8,715 bases of DNA, from the NCBI GenBank assembly GCA_945787625.1, contig CALZJL010000040.1, positions 1 to 8,715 on the forward strand, written 5' to 3'. The stretch comes from an uncultured Prevotellaceae bacterium (GTDB lineage: Bacteria; Bacteroidota; Bacteroidia; Bacteroidales; Bacteroidaceae). Positions 1-7,525 of the stretch are shown here, in pieces. The notes below the pieces were generated by a model. It worked only from the letters and a program-made list of their open reading frames with translations. It did not search any database and was not told the DNA's origin. The first letter of the stretch is position 1. Each line of letters starts with the position of its first letter. The position numbers were made by a program, and so were the translations under genes.

Positions 1-792
1 ATGTATAACAACATCAAGGCGATATTCTTTGATATCGACGGCACGCTGGTCTCATTCGAGACCCACCGCATACCAGAGTCTGCCATCGAAGCAATACATC
101 GCGTGCGTCGCAGCGGCATAAAAATATTCATCGCCACAGGGCGTCCACTACCGTTTATAAACAATCTGGGAGAGCTCGAGTACGACGGCATCGTGAGCGT
201 AAACGGAGGTTGCTGCACTACAGCAGAGGGGAGAATCATCAGCAAGAGGCTCGTCCCCCATGAGGATATAGACCGCCTCATCGACGACGCCACGCCTCAC
301 CCCATGGCGATAGTCTTCGTCAACAACGACACGGCAGTAAGCATTAACACACGCGCTGCGACCCCAGTATATCAGGAGACCTTCAAGATTCTCAATATCG
401 GACTGCCACGTGAAGTAGAGCCCGAAACAGTACGGGGTATGGAAGTGATGCAAGCCATAGCGTTCTTTACCACAGACGAAGAGAAGCGCGTCAAGGAGGA
501 GCTCATACCAGGCTGTGACATAGCGCGCTGGCACCCAGCCTTTGCCGACTGTATCTGCAGCGGGACGAGCAAGGCCTACGGCATAGACCAGATATGTCGT
601 CACTATAACATTGACATCAGCGAGACCATGGCCTTCGGAGATGGAGGCAATGACATCGACATGCTACGCCACGCAGGCATCGGTGTAGCCATGGGCAATG
701 CGTCCGATACCGTAAAGGCCGCAGCCGACATAATAACCACCTCCGTCGACGAAGGAGGGATAGCAGAAGTACTTAACAAATTTCCCATATGA
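1..792 (+). CDS. Cof-type HAD-IIB family sugar-phosphate/nucleotide-like phosphatase
   Basis: A 263-residue protein, the usual length for the Cof/YbjI-like HAD phosphatases, predicted to be cytoplasmic. All four HAD motifs are visible. Motif I is DIDGT, with nucleophile Asp11 and acid/base Asp13. Motif II is ATGRP, with Thr46. The motif III lysine is Lys191 in SGTSKAYG. Motif IV is GDGGND, with Asp214 and Asp218 binding Mg2+. The region of about residues 85-185 between motifs II and III is the C2-type cap that sets substrate choice. Family members hydrolyse small phosphate esters (sugar phosphates, FMN, PLP and similar); the substrate here cannot be read from sequence. The ATG is the first codon of the window and places motif I at the normal distance from the N-terminus, so the start is plausible, but its promoter and leader lie outside. 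The stop overlaps the start of the MATE gene, which suggests one transcript. Confidence 0.93.
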   Translation: MYNNIKAIFFDIDGTLVSFETHRIPESAIEAIHRVRRSGIKIFIATGRPLPFINNLGELEYDGIVSVNGGCCTTAEGRIISKRLVPHEDIDRLIDDATPHPMAIVFVNNDTAVSINTRAATPVYQETFKILNIGLPREVEPETVRGMEVMQAIAFFTTDEEKRVKEELIPGCDIARWHPAFADCICSGTSKAYGIDQICRHYNIDISETMAFGDGGNDIDMLRHAGIGVAMGNASDTVKAAADIITTSVDEGGIAEVLNKFPI

Positions 793-2138
793 GAGACAAT
801 AGGGACGCAATCGACTTTGCCAAAGACCCCGTGAGACGAGTATTTGGCCGCATGTTTTTCCCCACGCTCATAGGCATGGTCTCGATGGTCGTGCTCAACA
901 TCACCGACGGAGCATTCGTAGGGCACGGCGTGAGCAGCGACGCCTTAGCCGCCGTCAATATAGTCGCCCCTCTATTCCTCATCTCAGGAGGCGTAGGACT
1001 GATGTTCGGCATCGGGTCAAGCGTAGTAGCAAGCATACATCTGTCGCGAAACAATCCGCACGCCGCCAACCTCAATATTACACAAGGTATCGGAGCCTCA
1101 TTCATGACAGGAATAGTACTCATGCTGCTTATCACGCTCTTCCCACTTGAGACCTGCTACCTGTTCGGGTGTACCGACAGGCTCGTTCCCCTGGCATGCT
1201 CATATCTCAAATGGATTGCGATACTGATGCCCTTCAACATGACCGGAATGACAGGAATGTTTGCAGTCCGCCTTGACGGTCACCCCCGCTTTGCCATGAC
1301 CATGAACTGTGCCATGGCAATGCTCAATATTTTGCTGGACTACATACTCATCTTCCCCTGCCAGATGGGGTTAGAAGGCGCAGCCATCGCCACGACCACA
1401 GCATTCAGTCTCGGCAATATCCCACTGATGTGGTTTCTCATCACCAAGACACACACTATCCACCTCAGCCGCATCAAAATGACCCGCACGAGCATGACCC
1501 TGACATTGCGCAATCTCCGATACCAGAGCAAAATCGGATTCTCAGCCTTTGCAGGCGACATCGCCATAGCATCAGTAATTATCATGGGCAATTATGAATT
1601 TGCGCGATACCTTGGCGAAGACGGAGTAGCAGCATACAGCGTAGCCTGCTACTGTCTCCCCATAGTATTCATGATGGGCAACGCCATCGTGCAAAGCATA
1701 CAGCCCGTCATCAGTTTTGCCCATGGACAGAACAACCAGGCACGACTACGCCAGGCACTCCTCATAGCCCTGATTACAGCCACCCTGACAGGAGCCCTCG
1801 GCATGCTGCTGATGATATCCGGTGCAGGACACATAGCTACCGTCTTCCTACCCCCTCACTGCAACGCTCACGCCCTCTGTAGCGACGGTCTGCCCCTATT
1901 CTCGTCATCATTCCTGTTCATAGCCCTCAACATCGTCTTCATCGGATACCTGCAAAGCACCGAAGCCGCCACCAAGGCAAGCCTCTATACCCTGCTACGA
2001 GGGTTCGTCTTTGCCATCCCCGCATTCATGCTCCTGCCACTCGCATTCGGAGGAGAAGGCCTATGGTCAGCCCTACCCCTTGCCGAAGCCCTTACGCTTG
2101 TCGTGATAGCGATACAATATCTTGTAACAAGATTTTAA
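789..2138 (+). CDS. MATE family multidrug/Na+ (or H+) antiporter
   Basis: A 449-residue, strongly hydrophobic protein with about twelve predicted membrane helices in two halves, which is the standard MATE size and layout. The first helix carries the family pattern NITDGAFVGHG followed by an Ala-rich stretch. Asp40 in it matches the conserved acidic residue of helix 1 used for cation coupling in studied MATEs (family knowledge). The second half repeats the pattern from about residue 235 (KIGFSAFAGDIAIASVI). MATE proteins export cationic drugs, dyes or metabolites across the inner membrane in exchange for Na+ or H+; the cargo here is unknown. The ATG overlaps the stop of the upstream HAD gene by 4 nt and no Shine-Dalgarno sequence is visible, so translation by coupling is likely. 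The start fits because residues 1-20 form the usual short cytoplasmic lead before helix 1. The downstream response regulator appears to have its own promoter. Confidence 0.94.
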   Translation: MRDNRDAIDFAKDPVRRVFGRMFFPTLIGMVSMVVLNITDGAFVGHGVSSDALAAVNIVAPLFLISGGVGLMFGIGSSVVASIHLSRNNPHAANLNITQGIGASFMTGIVLMLLITLFPLETCYLFGCTDRLVPLACSYLKWIAILMPFNMTGMTGMFAVRLDGHPRFAMTMNCAMAMLNILLDYILIFPCQMGLEGAAIATTTAFSLGNIPLMWFLITKTHTIHLSRIKMTRTSMTLTLRNLRYQSKIGFSAFAGDIAIASVIIMGNYEFARYLGEDGVAAYSVACYCLPIVFMMGNAIVQSIQPVISFAHGQNNQARLRQALLIALITATLTGALGMLLMISGAGHIATVFLPPHCNAHALCSDGLPLFSSSFLFIALNIVFIGYLQSTEAATKASLYTLLRGFVFAIPAFMLLPLAFGGEGLWSALPLAEALTLVVIAIQYLVTRF

Positions 2139-2140
2139 CA

Positions 2141-2156
2141 CACACATACACACATA
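2141..2156. repeat. Tandem 8-bp repeat upstream of the response regulator gene
   Basis: CACACATA occurs twice head to tail (2141-2148 and 2149-2156), just after the MATE stop codon. The second copy covers the place where a -33 TTTG would be expected for the -7 box at 2173-2180. Nearby, ACAAGAT occurs at 2127-2133 and 2159-2165 (32 bp apart), with a partial copy ACAAGA at 2203-2208. CTTGT-A-ACAAG at 2121-2131 is an inverted repeat lying inside the end of the MATE coding sequence. Such repeats could be operator half-sites, but this is low-complexity sequence and chance is a real alternative. Confidence 0.4.
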
Positions 2157-2172
2157 TTACAAGATAAAATAT

Positions 2173-2180
2173 TACCTTTG
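2173..2180 (+). promoter_or_regulatory. Bacteroidetes-type -7 promoter element for the two-component operon
   Basis: TACCTTTG matches the Bacteroidetes -7 consensus TAnnTTTG exactly and lies 30 nt before the response regulator ATG, a typical leader length. I see no TTTG at the expected -33 position (around 2149-2153); that stretch holds CACACATA repeats. The leader from 2181 to 2210 is A/C-rich without a Shine-Dalgarno sequence, as is usual in this phylum. The missing -33 box suggests either a weak promoter or one that needs an activator, possibly the response regulator itself. Confidence 0.6.
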
Positions 2181-2210
2181 CCACGGTAAAACCACAAAAG
2201 ACACAAGACG

Positions 2211-2930
2211 ATGAACATTCTGGTTGTTGACGACGAACAAGACATCTGCGAGATACTACAGTTCAATCTCGTTACGGAAGGCTATTCAGTAGTGACCGCC
2301 AATTCCGCAGAAGAAGCACTACGCACCATCGCACGGATTCAGGCAGAAAATCCAGCCAAGCTCCCCAACCTCATACTGCTCGACGTGATGATGGAAGGCA
2401 TGTCAGGTTTTCAGATGGCACGTCAGCTCAAAGCCTCACCCCAGACCGCCCACATTCCCATCATCTTCATCACAGCCCTCGACGACGAAGACCACACCGT
2501 AAAAGGACTTGACATCGGAGCCGACGACTACATCGCCAAGCCCCTGAGCATCAAAGAAGTGAAAGCCCGAGTCAACGCAGTACTACGCCGAGTGAGCTCA
2601 CGCACTCCCTCCGCAGAGCACAGCCTATCCGACGGAGAGTCACTCCTGACCTACGAAGACCTGACCCTCAACCTCTCGTCAAAGACCGCCACCCTCGGTT
2701 CCGAGCAGCTCATGCTCACCAAGCTTGAGTTCGAACTGCTCAGTCTCTTCCTCCGACATCCAGGCACAGCATTCTCGCGCGAAGAACTGCTCGCACGATG
2801 CTGGCCGAGCGACACCATAGTACTCGACCGCACCGTAGACGTCAACATCACACGCCTACGCAAGAAGACCGGCTCGACAGGCAAGCACATCAAGACACGC
2901 ATCGGATACGGATATTATTTCGAGAAATAA
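2211..2930 (+). CDS. OmpR/PhoB-family DNA-binding response regulator
   Basis: A 239-residue two-domain regulator of normal family length. Residues 1-125 are the receiver: acidic pocket Asp7-Asp8, phospho-acceptor Asp58 in LILLDVMM, switch residues Thr88 and Tyr107, and Lys110 in AKPLS. Residues about 145-239 form the OmpR-type winged helix, with LTKLEFELLSLFLRHPG, the recognition-helix region DRTVDVNITRLRKK, and the hairpin end IGYGYYFEK. All phosphorylation residues are intact, so it should act as a phosphorylation-dependent transcription factor in the cytoplasm. The histidine kinase gene follows after 30 nt in the same direction, the regulator-then-sensor order seen for PhoB/PhoR-type pairs. 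The start is set by the canonical MNILVVDDE N-terminus. The target genes are unknown; the MATE and kbl genes on either side are candidates only by position. Confidence 0.96.
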   Translation: MNILVVDDEQDICEILQFNLVTEGYSVVTANSAEEALRTIARIQAENPAKLPNLILLDVMMEGMSGFQMARQLKASPQTAHIPIIFITALDDEDHTVKGLDIGADDYIAKPLSIKEVKARVNAVLRRVSSRTPSAEHSLSDGESLLTYEDLTLNLSSKTATLGSEQLMLTKLEFELLSLFLRHPGTAFSREELLARCWPSDTIVLDRTVDVNITRLRKKTGSTGKHIKTRIGYGYYFEK

Positions 2931-2960
2931 GCAATCCCTCCCCCCTATCCGCAGAGCCAC

Positions 2961-4388
2961 ATGTTTCACTCCAACACCTTTCAGAAAAAACTCCTCGTCA
3001 GCATCGGAGGCCTATACCTTCTGTTTGCCGCCTCGTTCAGCGCATACCAATACCAGCGCGAGCGTTTCTACAAGACAGACATCATGCACTCCAGGCTCCA
3101 AATGTACGCCTACGAGATGATGCAGACCCTCGGTCGGGACAGCCTCCTCGACGCCCATGCCTTCGACAAATATTTGAAGCGTCACAACCTCGAAGGACTT
3201 CGCATCACCATCATCAACACACAAGGCCGCGTCCTGCTCGACAGCCACGAACACAATACCGACTCGATGGGCAATCACCTCTTGCGCACAGAGATACAGC
3301 AAGCCCTCAGCAACGGCAACGGCTACGACATCAAGCGCACCTCAGCATCCACCAACGAGACCTATTTTTACTCAGCCACCCGTTTTGGCGACATCATCAT
3401 ACGCGCAGCCACACCCTACTCCGCCGAGCTCACACGCACCCTCAAGGCCGACCCCACATACCTATACTTTGCCATTGCCCTGACCATACTGCTCGGCATC
3501 GTACTCTATACCACCACACACCGCATCGGCAAGCACATCAGCTGCCTCAGAGAGTTTGCCAAGAAAGCCGAAGAAGGCACCCCCCTCGACCACGAACTCG
3601 AGCGCAGCCTACCCGACGACGAACTCGGAGACATCTCACATACCATCATACAGCTATACTGGAAACTACGCCACAGCGAAGAAGACAAGCAACGCCTCAA
3701 ACGCCAACTAACCCAAAACGCCGCCCACGAGCTCAAGACCCCCGCAGCAAGCATCCACGGCTATCTCGAAAGCATCCTGGACCACCCAGACATGTCCGAA
3801 GACACACGCCAGCACTTTCTCATACGCTGCTACGCCCAAAGCCAGCGCATGAACAAGCTACTCCTCGACATGGCCCAGTTGACAAAGCTTGACGAATGTC
3901 CCACCCTGACCAGCCAACACCACAAACGCACACTTATAGACGTCGTACCCATCGTCCACAGCGTCATAGACGACCTATCACTACAACTCGAAGAAAAGCA
4001 CATCACCTGCAAACTACACCTTCCCACCCATATCATCATAGAGTCCCCCCTCGCACAGCCAGAAGACACAATCTACAGCATCTTCCGCAACCTTACCGAC
4101 AACGCCCTGGCCTACGCAACAGGCGCCACCCAGATCACCATCACATACGACCAAGGCACCTTTACCTTCGCCGACAACGGCTGCGGAGTCTCACCCGAAC
4201 ACCTCCCCCACCTGTTTGAACGGTTCTATCGAGTAGACAAAGGCCGCTCCCGCAAACTCGGAGGGACAGGATTAGGACTCGCCATAGTCAAAAACGCAGT
4301 AAACGCCCATCACGGCACAATCACCGCACAGTCCACCCCCGAAGGGCAAGGACTCAGCATAACATTCACCCTCGAGTCCCGACAATAA
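2961..4388 (+). CDS. PhoR-like transmembrane sensor histidine kinase
   Basis: A 475-residue membrane kinase. Helix 1 is at about 11-29 and helix 2 at about 167-185, enclosing an extracytoplasmic region of about 135 residues. That region contains INTQGRVLLDS and NHLLRTEIQQAL, the pattern found in the PAS-like sensor of PhoR/PnpS-type kinases. A HAMP-like linker (about 186-240, with DDELGDISHTI) leads to the HisKA domain, with phospho-acceptor His256 in AAHELKTPAASI. Its HExxT form (His256, Glu257, Thr260) is the version associated with both kinase and phosphatase activity. The ATPase domain shows the N box (Asn377, Asn381), G1 (DNGCG, from Asp405), the F box (LFERFYRVD) and G2 (GGTGLGLA, from 434). 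All key residues are present. It should phosphorylate the regulator encoded 30 nt upstream. The signal is unknown: no phosphate-uptake gene is visible here, so a phosphate role should not be assumed from the sensor type alone. Confidence 0.95.
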   Translation: MFHSNTFQKKLLVSIGGLYLLFAASFSAYQYQRERFYKTDIMHSRLQMYAYEMMQTLGRDSLLDAHAFDKYLKRHNLEGLRITIINTQGRVLLDSHEHNTDSMGNHLLRTEIQQALSNGNGYDIKRTSASTNETYFYSATRFGDIIIRAATPYSAELTRTLKADPTYLYFAIALTILLGIVLYTTTHRIGKHISCLREFAKKAEEGTPLDHELERSLPDDELGDISHTIIQLYWKLRHSEEDKQRLKRQLTQNAAHELKTPAASIHGYLESILDHPDMSEDTRQHFLIRCYAQSQRMNKLLLDMAQLTKLDECPTLTSQHHKRTLIDVVPIVHSVIDDLSLQLEEKHITCKLHLPTHIIIESPLAQPEDTIYSIFRNLTDNALAYATGATQITITYDQGTFTFADNGCGVSPEHLPHLFERFYRVDKGRSRKLGGTGLGLAIVKNAVNAHHGTITAQSTPEGQGLSITFTLESRQ

Positions 4389-4469
4389 GCCCCACCGTCA
4401 GACAAACAGTCCCAGAGCGGCACAAAAGCCCCCCGAGCACGACAATACCACATCAAAAATAATTTTTTT

Positions 4470-4501
4470 TTTGGAATTGTTTCCGTTTATTTGTAACTTT
4501 G
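4470..4501 (+). promoter_or_regulatory. Canonical Bacteroidetes promoter driving kbl
   Basis: TTTG at 4470-4473 and TAACTTTG at 4494-4501 are separated by 20 nt, an excellent match to the Bacteroidetes sigma-ABfr consensus (TTTG, 19-21 nt, TAnnTTTG). Transcription should start a few bases after 4501, giving a leader of about 30 nt before the ATG at 4538. The leader is A-rich and has no Shine-Dalgarno sequence. The -33 TTTG is the end of a run of ten T (4463-4472), preceded by an A-rich stretch (4454-4462) that could act as an upstream A/T element. GGAA-TTGT-TTCC at 4473-4484, between the two boxes, is a short inverted repeat of doubtful meaning. The promoter probably serves kbl, sppA and the DUF5687 gene together. 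Confidence 0.85.
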
Positions 4502-4537
4502 CGCATAAAAACATCACAAACCTAACATCAAATTACT

Positions 4538-5725
4538 ATGTACGGAAAATTTCAAGAGCATTTGCAAAAAGAGTTAGCTTCAATCAAAGAAGCAGGGCTG
4601 TACAAGAACGAACGACTCATCGAGAGTCCACAACAAGCAGCCATCCAAGTAGCCGGCAAGGAAGTCCTCAACTTCTGCGCCAACAACTATCTCGGACTCA
4701 GCAACAATCCACGCCTCATAAAGGCAGCCAAAGAGATGATGGACAAGCGCGGTTACGGCATGAGCTCCGTACGCTTCATCTGCGGAACCCAAGATACCCA
4801 CAAAGAACTTGAAGCAGCCATCAGCCGCTTCTTCAAGACCGAAGACACCATTCTATATGCAGCCTGCTTTGACGCCAACGGTGGCGTATTTGAGCCCCTT
4901 CTGACAGCAGACGACGCAATCATCTCAGACGCCCTCAACCACGCCTCCATCATCGACGGCGTACGCCTGTGCAAAGCCAAGCGCTACCGCTACGCCAACG
5001 CCGACATGGCAGACCTTGAGAAGCAGCTCCAGGCAGCCCAAGAGCAGCGTTTCCGCATCATCGTGACAGACGGCGTCTTCTCCATGGACGGCAACGTCGC
5101 CCCCATGGACAAGATCTGCGACCTCGCAGAGAAATACGACGCCCTCGTCATGGTCGACGAGAGCCACTCAGCCGGCGTAGTAGGCGCCACAGGTCGCGGA
5201 GTCAGCGAGTTCTACAACACATACGGCCGTGTAGACATCTATACAGGCACCCTCGGCAAAGCCTTCGGCGGCGCCGTAGGCGGCTTCACCACAGGCCGCA
5301 AAGAAATCATCGACATGCTACGCCAGCGTTCACGCCCATACCTCTTCTCCAACTCCATCCCACCCTCAGTAGTAGGAGCAGCCATCGAGACCTTCCGCAT
5401 TCTCGATGAGAGCAACGAGATACACGACAAGCTCGTAGCCAACGTAGAGTACTTCCGCAACAAGATGATAGAAGCCGGCTTTGACATCAAGCCCACACAG
5501 AGTGCCATCTGCGCCGTCATGCTCTACGACGCCCCCTTGAGTCAAAAGTTTGCAGCCGCCCTGCAGGAAGAAGGCATCTACGTCACAGGCTTCTTCTACC
5601 CCGTAGTACCCCAAGGACAAGCACGCATACGCGTACAGATATCCGCCGGTCACGACCGCATACACCTCGACAAGTGTATCGCAGCTTTCATCAAAGTAGG
5701 CAAAGAACTTGGAGTGTTGAAATAA
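4538..5725 (+). CDS. kbl: Glycine C-acetyltransferase (2-amino-3-ketobutyrate CoA ligase)
   Basis: A 395-residue PLP enzyme of the alpha-oxoamine synthase family (fold type I). It converts 2-amino-3-oxobutyrate plus CoA to glycine plus acetyl-CoA, the second step of threonine breakdown through threonine 3-dehydrogenase. Lys241 in TGTLGKAFGG is the PLP lysine. Asp207 and His210 in VMVDESHSAG, and His135 in DALNHASIIDG, are the other cofactor-binding positions. Long stretches match what I know of E. coli Kbl: NFCANNYLGLSN, SVRFICGTQDTHKELE, SRPYLFSNS and EGIYVTGFFYPVVP. This separates it from the paralogues BioF, HemA and serine palmitoyltransferase. The length is normal and the enzyme is cytoplasmic. 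The start is supported by the promoter and by the MYGKFQEHL N-terminus. No tdh gene is adjacent, and sppA follows after 21 nt. A homotetramer or homodimer is expected from the family. Confidence 0.97.
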   Translation: MYGKFQEHLQKELASIKEAGLYKNERLIESPQQAAIQVAGKEVLNFCANNYLGLSNNPRLIKAAKEMMDKRGYGMSSVRFICGTQDTHKELEAAISRFFKTEDTILYAACFDANGGVFEPLLTADDAIISDALNHASIIDGVRLCKAKRYRYANADMADLEKQLQAAQEQRFRIIVTDGVFSMDGNVAPMDKICDLAEKYDALVMVDESHSAGVVGATGRGVSEFYNTYGRVDIYTGTLGKAFGGAVGGFTTGRKEIIDMLRQRSRPYLFSNSIPPSVVGAAIETFRILDESNEIHDKLVANVEYFRNKMIEAGFDIKPTQSAICAVMLYDAPLSQKFAAALQEEGIYVTGFFYPVVPQGQARIRVQISAGHDRIHLDKCIAAFIKVGKELGVLK

Positions 5726-5746
5726 CCAGAAAAGCCACACCATAGT

Positions 5747-7525
5747 ATGAAAGAATTCATGAAAATAGTGTTAGGAACAGTCGTCGGACTGTTCCTGACT
5801 TTTATGATAATCTCGATTCTGTCAATTTTGTCATTGGCAGGCATGATGATCAACGAAGGCATGTCCTCACCCATCAAGGACAACAGCATACTCAAGATCA
5901 ATCTAAGCGGCACGATGCAAGAGCGAGCCGAGAGCAATCCCCTCGCCATGATTATGGGCGAAGAAGCAGAAGGCATCGCACTTGACAACGCCCTCACAGC
6001 CCTCGACAAAGCAGCCAAAAACGAGAAAGTAAAAGGAGTCTACATCGAAGCCGGCATCCTGGGCTCATCACCCGCCATGGCGCAGGAATTGCGTCAGGCC
6101 ATCGTGAAGTTCAAGAAGAGCGGCAAATGGGTCATTGCCTACGGCGACCGATACTCCAAGATGAGCTACTACATAGCATCTGCCGCCGACGAAGTGCTCC
6201 TCAACCCCAGCGGCAGCGTAGACTTCAGCGGCATGGCATCGACACTGATGTTTTTCAAGGAAACCCTTGCCAAGCTCGGCGTGAAGATGCAAGTATTCAA
6301 AGTCGGCACATACAAAAGTGCCGTTGAGCCCTACATCTGCACAGAGATGTCAGACGCCAACCGCGAACAGATAAGCTCCTATCTCGGCGACGTATGGAGC
6401 CAAGTGCTCAAAGACGTCTCCAAGAGCCGTAAGCGCAGCGAAGCCGCACTCAATTCGCTGGCAGACACACTGACCGTCATAGCAAAAGCCGAGACAAGTG
6501 TCGAAGGAGGACTCGTAGACCGTCTGTGCTATATAGACGAAGTCAAAGAAACACTTCGCAAAAAGATGAGTCTTGACGACGACGATGACGAACTCATATT
6601 CACCACCATCGACGACATGGCCAAGAGCGAAAGCCTCGACGACAAAGTCGACGACCAAGTAGCAGTATACTACGCCTACGGAGAGATAGTCGACATCGCA
6701 GCCCAAGGAGGCTTCTCACAAGAACACCAGATTGTCGGCTCAAAGATGGTCAACGACCTGCAGCAACTCCGCAAAGACGACGACATCAAAGCCGTAGTCA
6801 TCCGCGTGAATTCGCCAGGAGGCAGCGCCTATGCCAGCGAGCAGATATGGCGCGAGATCATGCTGCTCAAAAAAGAAAAACCCGTAGTAGTCAGCATGGG
6901 CGGACTCGCAGCAAGCGGAGGCTATTACATCAGCTGCCCAGCCGACAAGATATATGCCGAAAACACCACACTGACAGGCTCCATCGGCATCTTTGGCATG
7001 ATACCCGACGCAAGCGAGCTGATCACCGACAAACTTGGAGTAAGATTTGACGGAGTCAAGACCAACAAGATGAGCGACTTAGGAGCCAATCTTGGACGCC
7101 CGTTCAACGAAGCAGAAAGCGCCATGCTCCAGTCCATGGTAGAGGACGGCTACGACCTGTTTACCCGCCGAGTAGCAGAAGGTCGCGGTATCCCTCAAGA
7201 CAGCGTCAAAGTCATAGGCGAAGGACGCGTATGGACAGGCCGTCAAGGACTGAAGATAGGCCTCGTCGACAAGATAGGAAATCTCGAAGACGCCATAACG
7301 GCAGCCTCCAAGCTTGCAAAACTCAAGGAATACCGCGCAGTACCATATCCCCAAGACGACGAGAACCCGTTCACAGCCATGTTCAACAAAAGCAAGAGCG
7401 GCTACCTCGACAGCCAGATACGCGAGACCCTCGGCGAGTACTACAGCGGCTACTCCATCTACAAGAACCTACGCAACATGAACCCCATACAAGCCCGCAT
7501 GCCCTTTGACGTAGTAATAAAATAA
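5747..7525 (+). CDS. sppA: Signal peptide peptidase SppA, 67K type (S49 family)
   Basis: A 592-residue membrane-anchored serine protease, the length of the long (67K) SppA form with two tandem S49 domains. One N-terminal membrane helix (about residues 7-34) anchors it in the inner membrane, with the bulk outside the cytoplasm. The Ser/Lys dyad is split between the domains as in E. coli SppA: general-base Lys190 in VGTYKSAVEPY of the first domain and nucleophile Ser390 in GGLAASGGYYIS of the second. RVNSPGGSAYASEQIW and NTTLTGSIGIFG are further second-domain motifs. The protein should degrade cleaved signal peptides or other membrane-bound peptides. An acidic run (Asp277 to Glu282) lies in the linker between the domains. 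The gene starts 21 nt after the kbl stop with no promoter of its own visible, so it is probably read from the kbl promoter; its stop abuts the next gene. Confidence 0.96.
   Translation: MKEFMKIVLGTVVGLFLTFMIISILSILSLAGMMINEGMSSPIKDNSILKINLSGTMQERAESNPLAMIMGEEAEGIALDNALTALDKAAKNEKVKGVYIEAGILGSSPAMAQELRQAIVKFKKSGKWVIAYGDRYSKMSYYIASAADEVLLNPSGSVDFSGMASTLMFFKETLAKLGVKMQVFKVGTYKSAVEPYICTEMSDANREQISSYLGDVWSQVLKDVSKSRKRSEAALNSLADTLTVIAKAETSVEGGLVDRLCYIDEVKETLRKKMSLDDDDDELIFTTIDDMAKSESLDDKVDDQVAVYYAYGEIVDIAAQGGFSQEHQIVGSKMVNDLQQLRKDDDIKAVVIRVNSPGGSAYASEQIWREIMLLKKEKPVVVSMGGLAASGGYYISCPADKIYAENTTLTGSIGIFGMIPDASELITDKLGVRFDGVKTNKMSDLGANLGRPFNEAESAMLQSMVEDGYDLFTRRVAEGRGIPQDSVKVIGEGRVWTGRQGLKIGLVDKIGNLEDAITAASKLAKLKEYRAVPYPQDDENPFTAMFNKSKSGYLDSQIRETLGEYYSGYSIYKNLRNMNPIQARMPFDVVIK

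Noticed and set aside
148..603. A 151-codon frame on the - strand inside the HAD gene
   Set aside because: It lies wholly opposite a phosphatase with all its motifs, has no recognisable domain, and no promoter or leader signal is visible on that strand.
2798..3892. A 364-codon open frame on the + strand overlapping the end of the response regulator and most of the kinase
   Set aside because: Its product is a run of Arg, His, Pro, Gln and Thr with no domain, a product of the C-rich third positions of the kinase read in another phase. The kinase frame has every expected motif, and a similar frame at 3896-4219 continues the same artefact.
4389..4462. Possible rho-independent terminator after the histidine kinase gene, using the following run of T
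   Set aside because: I could not find a stable G/C-rich hairpin directly before the T run; GGC-ACAAAA-GCC at about 4420-4431 is only three pairs and sits too far upstream. The T run is better explained as part of the kbl promoter.
4471..4812. A + strand frame starting in the kbl promoter and running into kbl
   Set aside because: It begins inside the promoter, before the predicted transcription start, and its sequence after the kbl ATG is the Ser/Arg/Thr-rich read of another phase.
4538..5725. Serine palmitoyltransferase, since Bacteroidetes make sphingolipids with a related enzyme
   Set aside because: The sequence follows Kbl nearly throughout (for example SVRFICGTQD and CKAKRYRYAN), including blocks I recall from E. 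coli Kbl and not typical of Spt or BioF.
5726..5746. Separate promoter for sppA
   Set aside because: The 21-nt gap and the end of kbl contain no TAnnTTTG element; read-through from the kbl promoter is simpler.
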